Of a stretch of 64,000 nucleotides of DNA, positions 24,577 to 36,548 are shown in pieces; positions within the stretch are counted from its first letter, which is position 1; every line of letters starts with the position of its first letter. A model generated the notes under the pieces. That model was not told the origin of the DNA and ran no database searches. It saw only the letters and a list, made by a program, of their open reading frames with translations. The DNA lies in contig CP126193.1 in NCBI GenBank assembly GCA_030272155.1, positions 7,502,001 through 7,566,000 on the forward strand, read 5' to 3'. A program made the translations under genes and the position numbers. This DNA is from Tetradesmus obliquus. Its lineage: Eukaryota > Chlorophyta > Chlorophyceae > Sphaeropleales > Scenedesmaceae.

Positions 24577-26386
24577 TGCTGTGGATCAAGCCGGCTACAT
24601 GTCTCAACTGCAGACGCTGGCTCATGCCAACACCAGAATGCAGCAGGAGCTGCTGCTTGAGGTGGCGAGCCATGAGCAGGAGCTGCTGGAGCAACAGGTG
24701 GGTGCTGCTGCTGCTGCTGCTGCTGCTGCTTGAGGTGGTGAGCCATGAGCAGGAGCTGCTGGAGCAACAGGTGGGCACTGCTGCTGCTGCAGCGGCTGCT
24801 GCTGCTGTGTATGTGTATGGCCAGATGGTTTTGTCCCTGTGTGGTGCTGGCGTTGCTGACAACACACGACAGGTTGTACTGCTGCTGCCTGCATGCCGCT
24901 GACGGTGCGTGCTTGCTGCCCGCCTGCCGCAGCTAAGCAAGGCCATGCATGTTGTGTTCTAATCTTGTGTGGTGGTGCTGTTATCAGTGCTTGCAAGCGC
25001 ACAAGTGCCTCTCGTGTCTGCTGCCGTGCATTTGCTGCCTGCCTGCCGCAGCTGTACAAGCTTACATGTATTGTATGCTGCTCTTGTGCATCGCTGTGCT
25101 TGCAATCCCACAGCTGCCTTTCGGCGCCTGGAAATTCACAGTGTTCTGCGTGCTTTGCTGATCATTGACTGCAGATGGACAAGCTCACGCGGCGTGTGAA
25201 GCTGCTGCTGCACGGCCAGTTCCTGCACCTGGTCAACATCCTGAGTCGGAAGCAGCTGGCGCAGTTCTACGTGCAGGTGCGCAGGCAGGTTGCATGTCAA
25301 GGCAGGCTAGTCGGCCTCGTTTACGCATTGGCATTTGGCCGCAGCAGGACGCAGCTGGCGCAGTTCTACGTGCAGGTGCGCAGGCAGGCTGCATGTCAAG
25401 GCAGGTTGCATTGGCATTTGGCCGCGGCAGGAAGCAGTTGGTGCAGCTCTACATGCAGGTAAGCTTGCATTCAGCTTAGTTTGTGGGTGGACCGGGGAGG
25501 GAGCAGCATGTGAAGGCAGCACCGGCAGGCTGCATAGGCAGGGTTGGACGGGCAGTGGCAGGTGGTAGCAGCTGGTGCGTGCAGGTGTGCTTGCACGATG
25601 TGGGTGGCTAGGGGTGGGCTGCATGCAAAGGCAGGCGGCATAGGTGATTGGTTCAGCCGGGCAGTGGCTTGTGGCTGCAGCTGGTGCAGTTCTACGTGCA
25701 GGTGTGCTTGCACGATGTGGGTGGCTCTGGGTGGGCTGCATGCAAATGCAGGTGGCATAGGTGATTGGTTCAGCCGGGCAGTGGCTTGTGGCTGCAGCTG
25801 GTGCAGTTCTACGTGCAGGTGCGCTTGCACAATGCGCGCGTGGGCGGGGCTGGCAGTGAGCTGCATGTCAAGGCAGCTTGCAGTGACATTCGGCAGTGGC
25901 ATGTGGCAGCAGCTGGTGCGGGCGGGTGGGCACGTCTAATATAACGTTGCGGCTGAGAATGCAACCGCCAGACAGCCGCATGTTCAAAGTTTACAGTGAT
26001 TCGACCTTCTGACGCTCAAGTGCACCTACTGCTGCTGCTGGCCGCAGAGCTTCCCCTTCTACCCTGACAGCCTGTCAGGTACGTCGTTTAATAGCTTGGC
26101 CAGGACGCCGCACCCTGTAGCATTGCATTGGTGCTGGCTGCTGGGTGTTGCGGCCTTGCTGACCCAGGCTTGGAGCCTTGAAGTTGCTGCTCTAGAAGGC
26201 TGGTGGCGGCTGATCTGACACATTTTTAATTTAAATTATATTATATGGCAGACATCGGAGTGAATCAAAGACACGTGCTGTTTGCATGTTGCTCTCAGCT
26301 GCAGCAGCGATTGTTTGTGCAGCAGCCGTCGCATGCTGTGCCAGACACTGCTTTGACGTCCCTTTCATGCTGCTGGCTCTACTGCT

Positions 26387-26417
<31 letters not shown>

Positions 26418-26454
26418 TGCAGTGTGTGAGGCTCTGGATGAGCTGGGCTGGTGA
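20465..26454 (+). CDS. bZIP-type leucine-zipper protein (N-terminal basic region not found)
   Basis: Exons 20540-20638, 20968-21360, 21568-21807, 22277-22374, 22714-22732 (19 nt), 23066-24697, 25175-25276, 26048-26078 and 26423-26454 join in frame to 881 codons plus stop. The first is a leucine zipper: Leu at positions 4, 18, 25 and 32 and the hallmark Asn at an a position in LQDENDKLRAREREAL-like spacing. Later blocks (STWLLRRATASPARVASHLA; SLDLTQEQRDTMRVCYERIK; HLVNILSRKQLAQFYVQ; SFPFYPDSLSVCEALDELGW) resemble the long C-terminal part of green-algal bZIP proteins. The 23066 exon is very rich in Gln and Ala. The basic DNA-binding half should precede 20540 but was not located. An ATG at 20465 is in frame through a CTG (poly-Leu) tract, but that tract more likely precedes a 3' splice site. 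Probable role: nuclear transcription factor, by family. Confidence 0.72.
20662..20735 (+). repeat. Short tandem duplication in bZIP intron 1
   Basis: GGGAGCTGCGTGCRTTGCTT followed by GCGACATGC occurs at about 20666 and 20705. Intronic, no exon content. Confidence 0.5.
21384..21495 (+). repeat. 12-bp minisatellite in bZIP intron 2
   Basis: About nine diverged copies of GCAGGAACGCTT and related words. It lies between exon end 21360 and the acceptor at 21567. Confidence 0.7.
21765..22080 (+). repeat. Donor-side echoes in bZIP intron 3 (three copies including the exon)
   Basis: Exon end QQQLDAIVDDVTEK (to 21807, then GTGGGT) recurs as QQLDMIVDDITER (about 21853-21893, then GTACGT) and as QQQMGGIVDDITKK (about 22030-22073, then GTACTG). 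The CAG tract before the last copy has expanded to about 16 repeats. Confidence 0.85.
22940..23105 (+). repeat. Acceptor-side echo in bZIP intron 5
   Basis: CACCTGCAG or TTTGCAG followed by TCCCTAGATCTCACCCAGGA and GCAGCGTGACACCATGC occurs at about 22955 and 23066. The upstream copy diverges after the ATGC; the second opens the 1.6-kb exon. The stretch between them also stays in frame (HKSSFDPAVSHKLLMCSCSG). Confidence 0.85.
24655..24775 (+). repeat. Donor-side echo in bZIP intron 6
   Basis: Exon end LLEVASHEQELLEQQ (to 24697, then GTGGGTGCTGC) recurs as LLEVVSHEQELLEQQ (to about 24771, then GTGGGCACTGC), 74 bp downstream, with a CTG tract between. Confidence 0.85.
25240..25822 (+). repeat. 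Donor-side echoes in bZIP intron 7 (five copies including the exon)
   Basis: The exon end QLAQFYVQ at 25276 (then GTGCGCAGGCAGG) recurs ending near 25376 (GTGCGCAGGCAGG), 25459 (GTAAGC), 25701 (GTGTGC) and 25820 (GTGCGC). The last units share about 119-bp spacing with a GTGGGTGGCT-TGGGTGGGCT core. All retain a GT donor. Confidence 0.85.
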
Positions 26455-26592
26455 CACCTGGGTGACGCCTGGGATGAGCTGGGCTGGTGACACCCGAGTG
26501 ACGCCTGGGATGAGCTGGGCTGGTGACACCTGGGTGACGCCTGGGATGAGCTGCGCTGGTGACACCTGGGTGACGCCTGGGATGAGCTGCAC
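26436..26592 (+). repeat. 36-bp minisatellite beginning inside the bZIP stop region
   Basis: GATGAGCTGGGCTGGTGACA plus CCTGGGTGACGCCTGG is repeated about four times. The first unit includes the last codons (DELGW) and the TGA at 26452-26454, so the coding end itself is the founder of the array. Confidence 0.8.
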
Positions 26593-28656
26593 TATGTTGC
26601 TGCCATCAAACCCTCGAATGGCACAGTTTGTTTGTTCTGCACACAGGGCACACAGGGCATGGTTTGTTGCCAAGAACTCGCACTGTACACTTGTGGGTCG
26701 CCAAGATGAGATTGCGGATTATGCGGTGACAGTTTCCTGGGCTGATCTGCATTGCATTGGCAGCTTCTGCACAACATGGAGGAGACTGGTTGGGAGGTTT
26801 TACTAAGATCAATCAATTAATTAATTTATCTTTGCTCCTCATGCCTCAGCTCTGTGTGAGGAGCATTGGAACGCGACAAACCAAATGCCACCACAGGCCG
26901 TGTCTTTTCACTGTTCACAGTAGACAATCAACAGCATGGGGTGCCGCTCCACTTGTGCACAACGTGGTGGAGACTGCTTGACAGGTTTGGTTTGTTGCTC
27001 CTCAGGTGAAGGGTGTGGTTTCTGAGGGGCACTGGATGCATGGCAGGGCAGCACAGCGTGTCGCTTATGCTTTTTGTTCTTTCAACATCTGACGTCCTTG
27101 ACCAATAGGGTCCCACTGCATGCATCTTTGTGCGGTGGAGTGGTCTGTTGCAGCGCCTTGCTGCGTTCAACCGCTTCATCTCTGCTTGCTGCTGGGCGGT
27201 GCATCATGACACGGGCAACACAGGGCAGTTTGCCAGCGGCTGGCGTGCCAGCTGGCTAAGGACAACGATAAAGTTTGCATGCAACCTTGTCGCATGGTTT
27301 GCCAGTTTGGCTTCACCAGAGTACACACCGGGCTTTTGGGGTGATTTTTGGGGTGCATGCATGCACGGGCTCTTTGTGACTGTTGGGCTGTCGGCTGCAT
27401 GCATTTACACTTTGCCAGGTGGCCTGCAAAGGGTAGTGGCACCAATGCTGTATGATTTGGGATTTTCTTGGAGCATGTGTGCTGGTCCAGTGAGCCTCCC
27501 CTGATGTGACGGCTACCTTGACTTTTAGCTGCTGCTGGTGGCATGCATTGACACTTTGTCGGGTGGCTATCGAAGGGTCGGGAGCTGATGGCTGGTTGTT
27601 GTTCATGCAGCTGGTCCATCGGCACTGTTGGCCTGACACCTTGTCACCATAAACCGTTGGACATGCCCGCTCTGCTTACTCTGCATACTCTGCACGGTGG
27701 TGGCTGTGAACTTGGGTTTGTCGGAGGGCTCGTTCTGCCACAGGCTGACCAGGACTGGGGCTTGTTGGCAGGACGGATTCACGTGTCCAAGAGGTATCGG
27801 CGTTTGAGTACTACTGCCGTGTGTGAATATGGTAGTACCGGTTTTAGTGCTACGCCACGGCGCTCAATCGCTAGCGTCAGCCGACTGTCCTGTGTCAGAG
27901 GTGATGTTGCCTGTACAGCTTTGTCTGCGGGCATAGTAATGCTAGTGTGCAGCCAGAGCAATTTCTCAGAATTGGCTGATGCCTCCGCCTGCTGATTCAC
28001 AAATGCTGTGCTACATACTAGCAGCCTGGACAGGTCTGTGCAGCTGCCACTGCCTCCACCGGATGTCCATGCATGTCCATGCTGTCTAGTCGTATGATTC
28101 ACAAATTATGTTGCTGTGTTATAGAAAAGCTGCTGCTGTTGCAGTACTGGTGACAATACAGTTCTAGCTGCCTGCATGTGCTGCTGTGCTGCGCCGCGGT
28201 TGGGCCAAGCATGTCATGTGGTGCTAGTTTGCAAGAGCGCAAGAGTGCAGTCGTGCTTGGTGGCGACACCCGTTGATCATGCTGCCAGTGTGGGCTATCA
28301 ACAGTACGCTCTGCGCACCTGCAGCTGCTTGCTAGAATGTTGCCAGCACTCAGGCTTTTGTGTTCTGCATGGTGGTGGCCTGGCTGCTGTATATTCAAAG
28401 GTTATAACGTGCAAGCGGGTCAATCAGTTTAGGTCAATCATTTCATGCAACATAATGCGTACTCGCTGTGCAGTGCGCTACGTGGGGAGCTCCCTGCAGG
28501 GGCCACGTGATCTTGGTCCGATGTAAAGTGTCACATTTCATGTCCAATGTTGATGCTGACATCACCACCATGGCGTGCTGTGTGTGCCTGCTCTGCATTG
28601 GGGAGCTCCTCTGCCCACACTGCTTCTCAAACAACGAGACCATTGTACTATTGTCT

Positions 28657-28729
28657 AACTTCCGCACGGGAGAGCAAAGGCCCAAGCAGGCTTTCCTGCT
28701 TCTGATGCGTAGGACTTGTAACTTGTAAA
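28657..28729. repeat. 73-bp interspersed repeat, copy A
   Basis: AACTTCCGCACGGGAGAGCA onward to TAGGACTTGTAACTTGTAA. By hand it matches 48163-48235 at about 61 of 73 positions without gaps. Contains a CAGGC..GCCTG-like hairpin, clearer in the second copy. Likely a small non-autonomous element. Confidence 0.7.
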
Positions 28730-29973
28730 CGACCATGCTGTGTCCGCGTCAGTCCCTCAGTGCCGAGTGTCTGACAGATGATCTGATCTCTTGTACTAGT
28801 GTCTGCATTGCTGATGCTGCTGCAGTCAGCAACGTATGTTGTTGCTGTTAACGCCTGAGCAGTGCGCGACTTTGTTCAAGGCTCTGTTGTTGTATGTGGA
28901 TGGCCGCGTGATCACAACCTGTCGCCCCATCCCTCCGCCACGCTGCAGCACGCCGCCCATCAAGCATACGGCTGTTGCTGTGCAGCAGAGAAGGCACCAT
29001 TTACTGCAACATCTTACACAGGGAAGGCACCAGAGCATAGCCAGAGGTTAACGCTACACATCTGTTGCGGCATCCCACAGACAGACACCAGCTGTCTTAT
29101 CATGCACAACTACACAACAGTGTTGAAGTGCTAGCCTTCTTACATGCATCCGCTTGCAATCTTTATGTCAACTGCTGTCAAATTCTTTATGTCAACTGCT
29201 TTCATATTCTTAAGTTTGAGTCCAGGGTCGACCCTCAAGCACCGTACCTGCTGAGCAGAAGAGATTGCTGAGCAGACACAGCTACAGCGCACGCGCACCA
29301 CAACTGTTGCATGTGGATCACCCGTCATATGACAGCCATGCATGGCAGCTTCTACAATGCACAGCAGCCAACTGTGCACACATACACGTGCTGCAACTAA
29401 CTGGCCCCTCCCGACCCATCAAGGTGATATATACTGCAGGTGCATGTAAAAGCACGGCCAGGCTAGCATGTGCCGTAGTAGCAAGGAGATGACTCAGCAT
29501 GACACATGTTGTAATGCCAGCTGGTAAGGTACATACACCAACGTGGAGCTGCAGATGTGCATTGGCAGCATTGACAGTGTGACTCTGCTGATTGTTGGGT
29601 AGTGGCAACCGCTGCCAGGCAACGTGGCCAGTGCAGCAACATGCAGGCACATGTGCAGCCACTTGCAGCACAATGCAGTCACATGCAGGTGTATACCTAC
29701 ATGCGTGTAGATGTAGACTGGCCAAAGAGCAAAACTCCACAAGGCGCATGCACATGCATCATGTACTGCAGGAGCGGATGTGGCCACTAAGTATCCTGTC
29801 TCAAACCAATGCTACTAGTAGAAGCAGTCAGTGCGCTCTGCGAGCGCGGCCCCCCTAAAATCAATGCGCCCTCAATGTCACAGTGACTGCACAACAAAAC
29901 CAGACCATACACTCCAAGATTGCCTTGGCCAGAGTACTGGGCAGCTGCAAGTCGCAGGTGTAGTGACGGCAGC

Positions 29974-29976
<3 letters not shown>

Positions 29977-30026
<50 letters not shown>
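29977..30026. repeat. (CA)25 microsatellite
   Basis: Uninterrupted AC dinucleotides over 50 bp in non-coding sequence. Confidence 0.95.
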
Positions 30027-30028
<2 letters not shown>

Positions 30029-31487
30029 GCATCCACCATTGCTAAGGAGCAAACTTGCTGCGCGGCTGCCAAGAGGCCAGCATACCAACGCTGACCATGA
30101 CAATGCCAATGCTATGTCGCATAAGCATGCTGCTGTCAGAGCACTACCAGACAAGGCGCAACACGTGTTGCCAAGTGCAAGCAAAGTTTCCAACAACCGC
30201 TCACATACACTTAGGCTGCAAGTACCTCGGAGGCAGCTGAGCAGAGGGCGTGCATTGAACCCTCAAAGATACAGTGCACCAAATGCAACTGCCGTCCATA
30301 CGGAAGGCGTGCATAGGTTGCTGCGGAGCTCGCACACCCTTCTGTAACCAAACCAACACCCCGCCACTGTGGGGGTTGAGGCCACGGCATGCACAGGGCA
30401 CACATACAGGCCCCTGAAACCGGTCACAGTGACTCCAGCTAGCAGCAGCATCAGTCAGAGGCGACAGTGCAAGTACGTGACAGCGTGCCAGCCCAGTTCA
30501 GTTACCGTGTATGTAGCAGAGCACAGGCCCTGTAAAAGGTACAGGTCCAGAAACGGCACAACACATCACAACTTGTCACACCAATGCTGGCCAAGTCGCC
30601 TTGCTTTCAGGTTTCTGGTCAGGCAGCCGCATGTATGTGTGCAGAAGCGCTCGCGTGCCGACAGCCATGTGCGTGCCACGGTACAACACACCATAGCAGC
30701 AGCAGCAGCAGCAGCAGCAGCAGCTGCTGGGGGGCTGAGCCGTAAGCAGCCAGGCACAAGGAATGCAACACTTGTGCCACATGCAGTGAAGCAGCACTCC
30801 GTGAGGCTGCAACATAAACTCAATGCAGCGTAACAAACTCCGAGTCACAAAATCGCAACACAGCACTGTCCGCTGCGGTTGGCGTGGATGCTGCCGGCTG
30901 ACAGCACTTGTAGTGCCAGGAGCAGATGGCAGCAGCCATGTTCACAGGCAAAGCAAACTCGGTACATCATCACAACACCAGCAGCAGCACCGAGTGCCAT
31001 GCATGCCATAGGGATTAGCCTGGTCGACAGGTGTCAGAATGCACGATCATATCTTATGCCAGAACACTGACTGAGTGCTGGTGCAGTTATATTGCCACGC
31101 GGGCGTCAGCTCTACCAGCGCCGCTACAGCTGCTGTCATAGTGTGATAGTGGATTAAGCCATGCTGCGCCTCCAAAGCTCCGAAGCTCGCAAGAGTTTGC
31201 GGCAATTTCGTATACCGATTTTGTAAAACCAACACAGCCACTGGCACATGGCAAGGCAGCAGCCAACTTTCAGACATGTACTGCACACCGTTTTTTTGCT
31301 AAATATGCGATGCATCCATGGCATGCAGCCGCCACACGGACCTAGCATTGCCCCTTAACCCGCAGACAACATGCTGCCTGTAGAAGGACCAGTATGTCAC
31401 TCATCCTCGTCCTGCATCCTGGGGCCAGTCACACAGCAGTCAAAGATAACATGTGACAAAAGTCACATGTCATTTAACAACAATATG

Positions 31488-33204
31488 TTACTTTTGAACG
31501 TTCGAAAAGGGCGAGTCGCAGCGCGCCTCGTTCCTGGGGCTGTTGGCGGCCTCGTCGGGGACGTCATCCAGCTGCGACCGACGCACGCCATTGCCCAGTC
31601 CCTCAGCGGCAAGGGCCGCCTCCAGTGCCTCGGCAATCGCATCGGACGAGGTCTCGTGCATCGTGGAGGCGCACGTAATCAGCGACGGTGCCAGCTGCGC
31701 CGAAACCGGCGAGCGAAGCTCCTCACTGTCAGTGTCAGGGTCGTCTGCTGCTGGCTCTGATGCCTCGCTGTGCTGGCGTGATGTGCCGGGGGAGCCGGGC
31801 AGGCAGCCACTGCCGCCGCCAGCAGGCACCAGCAGGTTGTTGGATGGGCTGGGGTGCATGCTGCTGCTGCTGGGGCTGCCGCCGTTCGAGCAGGCTAAAA
31901 GGGCAGGCAGACATCACAGCAGCAGCAGCGGCAGCAGCCACAGCAGCAGGGTTGGTGGTTGAGCATTCGCATGGCCATTTGTGGGTCACCTCCCCGCCAG
32001 TAAAGGCGGATGCTGCGCATGTAGTGCAGTTCCAATGCTGATGCTGCACGAGTTGATGCAAGGTGCAGGCTAAATATTTGCATTCATGCAAGCAGACAAT
32101 GGGCCAGCCCATATGTATGCAGGGACATCTGTTCTGTGGTAATCAGCAATCTTTCACTGCGTGCTGCGCGCGACTGGTTCAACCGTGCCAATGCAGCAGC
32201 AGATGCAGCACTGCACTACCCTGTCCAGGACTGTGTGATGCCTCAAAAAGACAACGCACACAACCATATCAAGGCAGCAGCAGCCGCCGGCCCACCTGCT
32301 GCTTCCTCTCCTTCCAAGACTGCAGTAAGTGGAGAGCAGCTGCTCCGGCGCCGCCTGCGGCTGCCAAAGCCACGCCACATGATATGCCATGTGCCTGCCG
32401 CCACTGCCGCAGCAGTCACGAGTATGCAACATGCCGGAACCCACAGGGACTTGAGGCTGGCAGCAGCAGCAATGAGTGCAGCCAACATGCTGCTGCTGGC
32501 TGCAGGTGGCGCAGGTACCTGAGGATGTAGCAGGGCGGAGCATTCAGCACAGACATAAATGTGTGTTTGAAACAGCTGTTGAGCATGCATGTGGTTGGCA
32601 GCTAGCGCCAGGCCATCTAGCGCACACAGGGATCTTTGTCACTGCAGATCATATCAGCCGAGAACGGTTTGTGTCGTAACATCATAGTGTGAGGCAATAG
32701 AGGCAAGAGTCATTCATGGCTGAGACGTTGCAACATCGGCGCTGCTGCGCCGAGATAAGTATGAGCAGTGCACACACCTGCTGCGGGTGCAGTGGTGCCG
32801 CCTGCAAGTACACGGGTGCGTTGGCAGGGTTTTTGTAGTAGGAGCGCTGCAGCGGATGGTTTCCGGAGTTTTTGAACTGCTGCCAAGCCTCTGGGTTGTT
32901 GCAGGGGCTCTTGAAATACTTCCTTGCATGCAGCAGATCATCCCTCTGCACGCTGCTGCCACCGTCGGCCCTGACCACAGAAACGGCAGCAGCAGCGAGC
33001 TTCTGCTGCTCCTGCCGTGCACCAAACTGCTGCAGGAACTCCTGCTGCTGGTCGAGAGCTGGCACGTTGTAGCCAGTCACTCTGCGGTGCTTCGCTGTCT
33101 CCTGCAGCTGCTGCTGCAGGGACTGCAGCCGCTCTGCTGACAGGCCCAGCCGCGCTGCTGCGTCAGTCTGTGCTGCCAGAGCTGCTGCTGCAGATGCTGC
33201 CGAT

Positions 33205-33258
<54 letters not shown>

Positions 33259-35534
33259 GTGTGCTTGTGTCCAGCAGCATGGCCGCAGGAGCAGCCGCCT
33301 GACCCGGCCTTGCCAGCTGCGTTGCGCCCAGCTGGCTGTGCCGGTTGCTCTGCTGCTGCTGCTGCTGCTGCCGCTGCTGCTGGTATGTCGTAGTGCATCC
33401 AGTCAACAGCAGGCACGTCATAGCCGACTGTGCGCATGCCACCAGGGAAGCGCTGCACCTGAATCTGGATGCCGCCAACTTGAGGAACTGGAGCAGGGGA
33501 GTCCTGCAACAGCAGGCCCAGCCGCACAGCCAGAGTAGAATGCCTGAGGGAGATTCACTAGCACTGATGCCTGTTCATGCACGACAGCGCACAAATATGT
33601 ATGTTCAGCAGCCTTGCCGTCACAAGCATCCTGCCAGCACAGAGCAGATGGCTGCTTGCTGCACTGAAACAAGACACAAGGACATGACAGCGCCCTGCCG
33701 TACCTGCGCCTTTGCTGACGCCTCGTATCTGTTAGCCTCCCTGCTGCGCTCGCACTCCTGCGCTGCAAGACCATCATCCTGCTGCCCTCCGCTGCACTCC
33801 AACCCGAGCTCAGAAACATCCATGTACTGCGCCCCAGCCTCCTCAACAATGCGGCGCTGGACCCACATTGCCTCACTGCCTTCATAGCTGTTGCTCACCG
33901 GCTCTGCTGCTGCTGCTGCTGCTGCCGCCGGCTGATCACCAACTTGCTGGCCGCTTGCAGCAGTGCCAATGATGACGTCCCAGCCACTGGGTGCATGTGA
34001 GGCGCGCAGGTATGCTGCTGCTTCGGCTGCTGCCGACTCAAAGCGCTCAGACCGCGCTGCTGCTGCTGCTGGCGCGTCCTCATCAGCGCTGTATCTGTTG
34101 CTGCGTGCTGCTGCTGCTGCGCAGCTTGCTGGGTCTGCTTCACAGTCCAGGTTGAGGCTTGACAGCCCGTGCCACGCATCTCCTGCTGCTGCTGCCACCC
34201 GTCGGACGGCCGGGCTTTCCTGCAAGGCAGCAATTGCAACCAGACACAGAGCATGAAATGACAACAGGATGATAATATATGCAGGTGTCAGTCAACCCTA
34301 TGGCAGCATGGGCAGGCTGCAGCAAACCACAGCGCGGCTGTACACCTGTTGTGTGCTGCTGGCAGTCAACAACGTTGCTTAGGCAGCAAACGTACACACA
34401 TGTCAAGCCTCTGCTGAGCTTATTGTGCCCTGTTAGCGCATGCAATATCAGCTGGCACCGCTGCGTACAAGCACAAAGTTATACGACTCCGAGGTTCCAA
34501 AGACCTGAGGTAAATGCATAGTTACGCACCGCTGTGTGTGCAGCCAGGTCCTCAGGGCTCAGCGGCAGCTGCTCCCCTTCGTATGCATTGCTGGCTGCTG
34601 CTGCTGCATTGCATGCTGCCGCGTCCTTGAGTGTGCTGCAGTTCAGGGCGAGCTCATCTAGAGGGCTGGGCGGGTAGGAGCCATCTGGCTGCCAAAGCAC
34701 TGTAGAGGGCTGTGGGGGCAGCTGCAGGAACGCATGCGAAGCAGCAGGTGACACTAACTCATGCTCTGCAGCAACTTTAAGAACACTGCAGCGGAGGCTT
34801 GATGTAAGTAGGCATTGCAATGGGGTTTAAGAAGCAGTCAAAGAGCTGAAGGAACACAGTCGTGACGTGCTGTGCTGTGTGCTGCGCAGGCTGATCACTC
34901 CAGCCAGTTTCAGGCAAGGCCTGACAGCAGGCAGGCACACCTGAATTGCCGGCAGCTTCGCTTGACCACACATGCGATACATGGCACTTAAATCAAAGTA
35001 GTCGGCTGTGCGGGCCTGGCTGCTGCCCTCGTGCCATGCTGCTATGCCGCGCATGTACTGTGCGATGCCAGGCCCACCACCAACAGCAGGAGGAACGCCA
35101 CAGCTGAAGCTCCTGCAGGCAAGATTTGAACATTGAAACATCCGTTAGTCGCTGCAATTGGTCCATCGACGCTGCAAACATGGGTCAAGCAATGCTGCCG
35201 CTGTCTCAGCTCACCTGGCTGCAAGAGCTGCAACCAGTGCCAGCAGCACTGCTGCTGACAAGATGCGCTTGTTGCGCCTGCTGCCGACGCGGCGCCTGCC
35301 CCACTCCTCTGCAAACTCTTCATACAAGTCGTCGTCCAAGGCCAGGGCGAATTGCCGAGACAGGGTCCTGGACAACCGCCCCCCAGCCCGCAAGTACCAG
35401 GGGCCATAAGTGCCCTGCCTTTCGAGCTCTTCGAGAGGCTTCAGGTCATGGCTGTCAGTGTCTTTTATATTGGTGTCACTAGTTATTCCTTTCACTGCGT
35501 CCACTGAATGGCGGGCGCTGTCTAAGCTGGTCAT
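31488..35534 (-). CDS. Two-pass membrane protein of unknown function
   Basis: Minus-strand exons 35534-35215, 35112-34941, 34721-34530, 34219-33704, 33503-32778, 32518-32296 and 31894-31488 join in frame to 851 residues. The start is the in-frame ATG at 35534; the next upstream candidate is only GTG. A hydrophobic segment (ILSAAVLLALVAALAA, residues about 91-106) follows a basic RRRVGSRRNKR. A second (SLWVPACCILVTAAAVAAGT) lies near the C-terminus and is followed by RRRRR and an acidic Ser-rich tail. By the positive-inside rule both ends are cytosolic, enclosing a loop of about 580 residues. The loop holds repeated words: GYDVPAVD/GYNVPALD, and SNAYEG/SNSYEG/SNRYS, plus Ala and Gln runs and KYFKSPCNNPEAWQQF. 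I do not recognise the family. The Asn-x-Ser/Thr-poor loop gives no hint of glycosylation. Confidence 0.7.
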
Positions 35535-36006
35535 GACTGTACGAGTCCCCTTAGGGGAGACTGAAGCGTCAGCACACACGAGTCCCAGACGCAGAGTCAA
35601 GCAAATATGCACTAGCCGTAAATTAATTAGATACTGACATCATGCACAGCTTCCTCGTGCGTCTAGACGCACCCGACCTTGGTCAAATGCAGCAGCTGTG
35701 GCACGGCCGCTGTGCCACGCACGTTTCCAACCCATGAACATGATAAAATACTAGCGCGAGTGGGCTGTACAAGCTTCTTCTCATGCACTGGCCTTCTGGT
35801 CTTCCTTCAGGCCAAACCCTGTGTCACTAGTGTCAGTACTGACAAACCACATGACACACTTCGAAGTACCTGTTGTACTGTACCACCCCAGCATTGTACT
35901 GTACCACCACAACAGCAGGACGGCAGCATCCTTTATTGAATCCAACGATTGTTCGAGCAGCTCTTGGTTCAACCCTTGGTTGAATGTGACGTGCTTGGTT
36001 GTAATA

Positions 36007-36063
36007 TGACAGTTTTAGGCATGGTAAATGCACAACCGTTCACCTGCAAGCAATGCTGGTCCA
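36007..36063. repeat. 57-bp interspersed repeat, copy B
   Basis: Starts TGACAGTTTTAGGCATGGTA and matches 8968-9024 in the same orientation at 53 of 57 positions. Confidence 0.75.
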
Positions 36064-36344
36064 GAAGCCCCCCTGCCCGAAGGCTCCTGGCGCTCCAAGT
36101 GGGCTCTCCACGCAGGCACGTCTGTCCAGCATCATGGCATCATAGCATCATGCGAAGTTCTCACCTGTAGGCGCAAAGAAGGTTTACAGGGCAGCGGCAG
36201 CGTAAGATGAGCAACGCCCGGGCAGGGCTGCCATCTGCGCGCACCGCCCCCCCTTGAAGTAGTGCCAGGCCTAGGTAGACCGTGGTGTAGGTTCCAGTGA
36301 TGACATTCGCATGACACAAAACGCAAACAGCAGTAGTTACGTAT

Positions 36345-36398
36345 GTGTGTTTGTTTGTTTGTTTGTTTGTTTGTTTGTTATTTGTGTTTGTTTGTGTG
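36345..36398. repeat. (GTTT)n microsatellite
   Basis: About eight perfect GTTT units followed by interrupted TTTGTG units. Confidence 0.9.
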
Positions 36399-36548
36399 TC
36401 CATGCAGGCAGTCAAGTAGCAACGGCAGTGCAGGTACGTGTAACATTCGAAGGGGACGGGCAACACGGCTAGTTCTGACACGGGCACTCAGGTGTCTGGT
36501 GCTCCCCACGTCTGGGAACGTTACTCCAACGCCACGCGCAAACCACCC

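Larger units (their letters stand above)
26593..31487. other. Long gene-poor region
   Basis: No frame with recognisable coding content on either strand. It contains diverged duplications (about 26767-26805 with 26955-26998; about 27388-27446 with 27531-27590), the interspersed element at 28657-28729, a CA microsatellite at 29977-30026 and a CAG run at about 30698-30723. A non-coding RNA cannot be excluded. Confidence 0.5.
35535..36548. other. Intergenic region upstream of the membrane-protein gene
   Basis: No gene seen. It probably holds the promoter of the minus-strand gene starting at 35534. Contains two copies of a TGTACTGTACCACC word near 35875-35910, the interspersed repeat at 36007-36063 and a GTTT microsatellite. 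Confidence 0.45.

Noticed and set aside
27130-27504. Plus-strand frame with hydrophobic stretches
   Set aside because: Contains diverged duplicated non-coding blocks and no supporting splice structure or family resemblance.
29787-30196. Poly-(CV)/(TH) ORFs
   Set aside because: Translation of the CA microsatellite.
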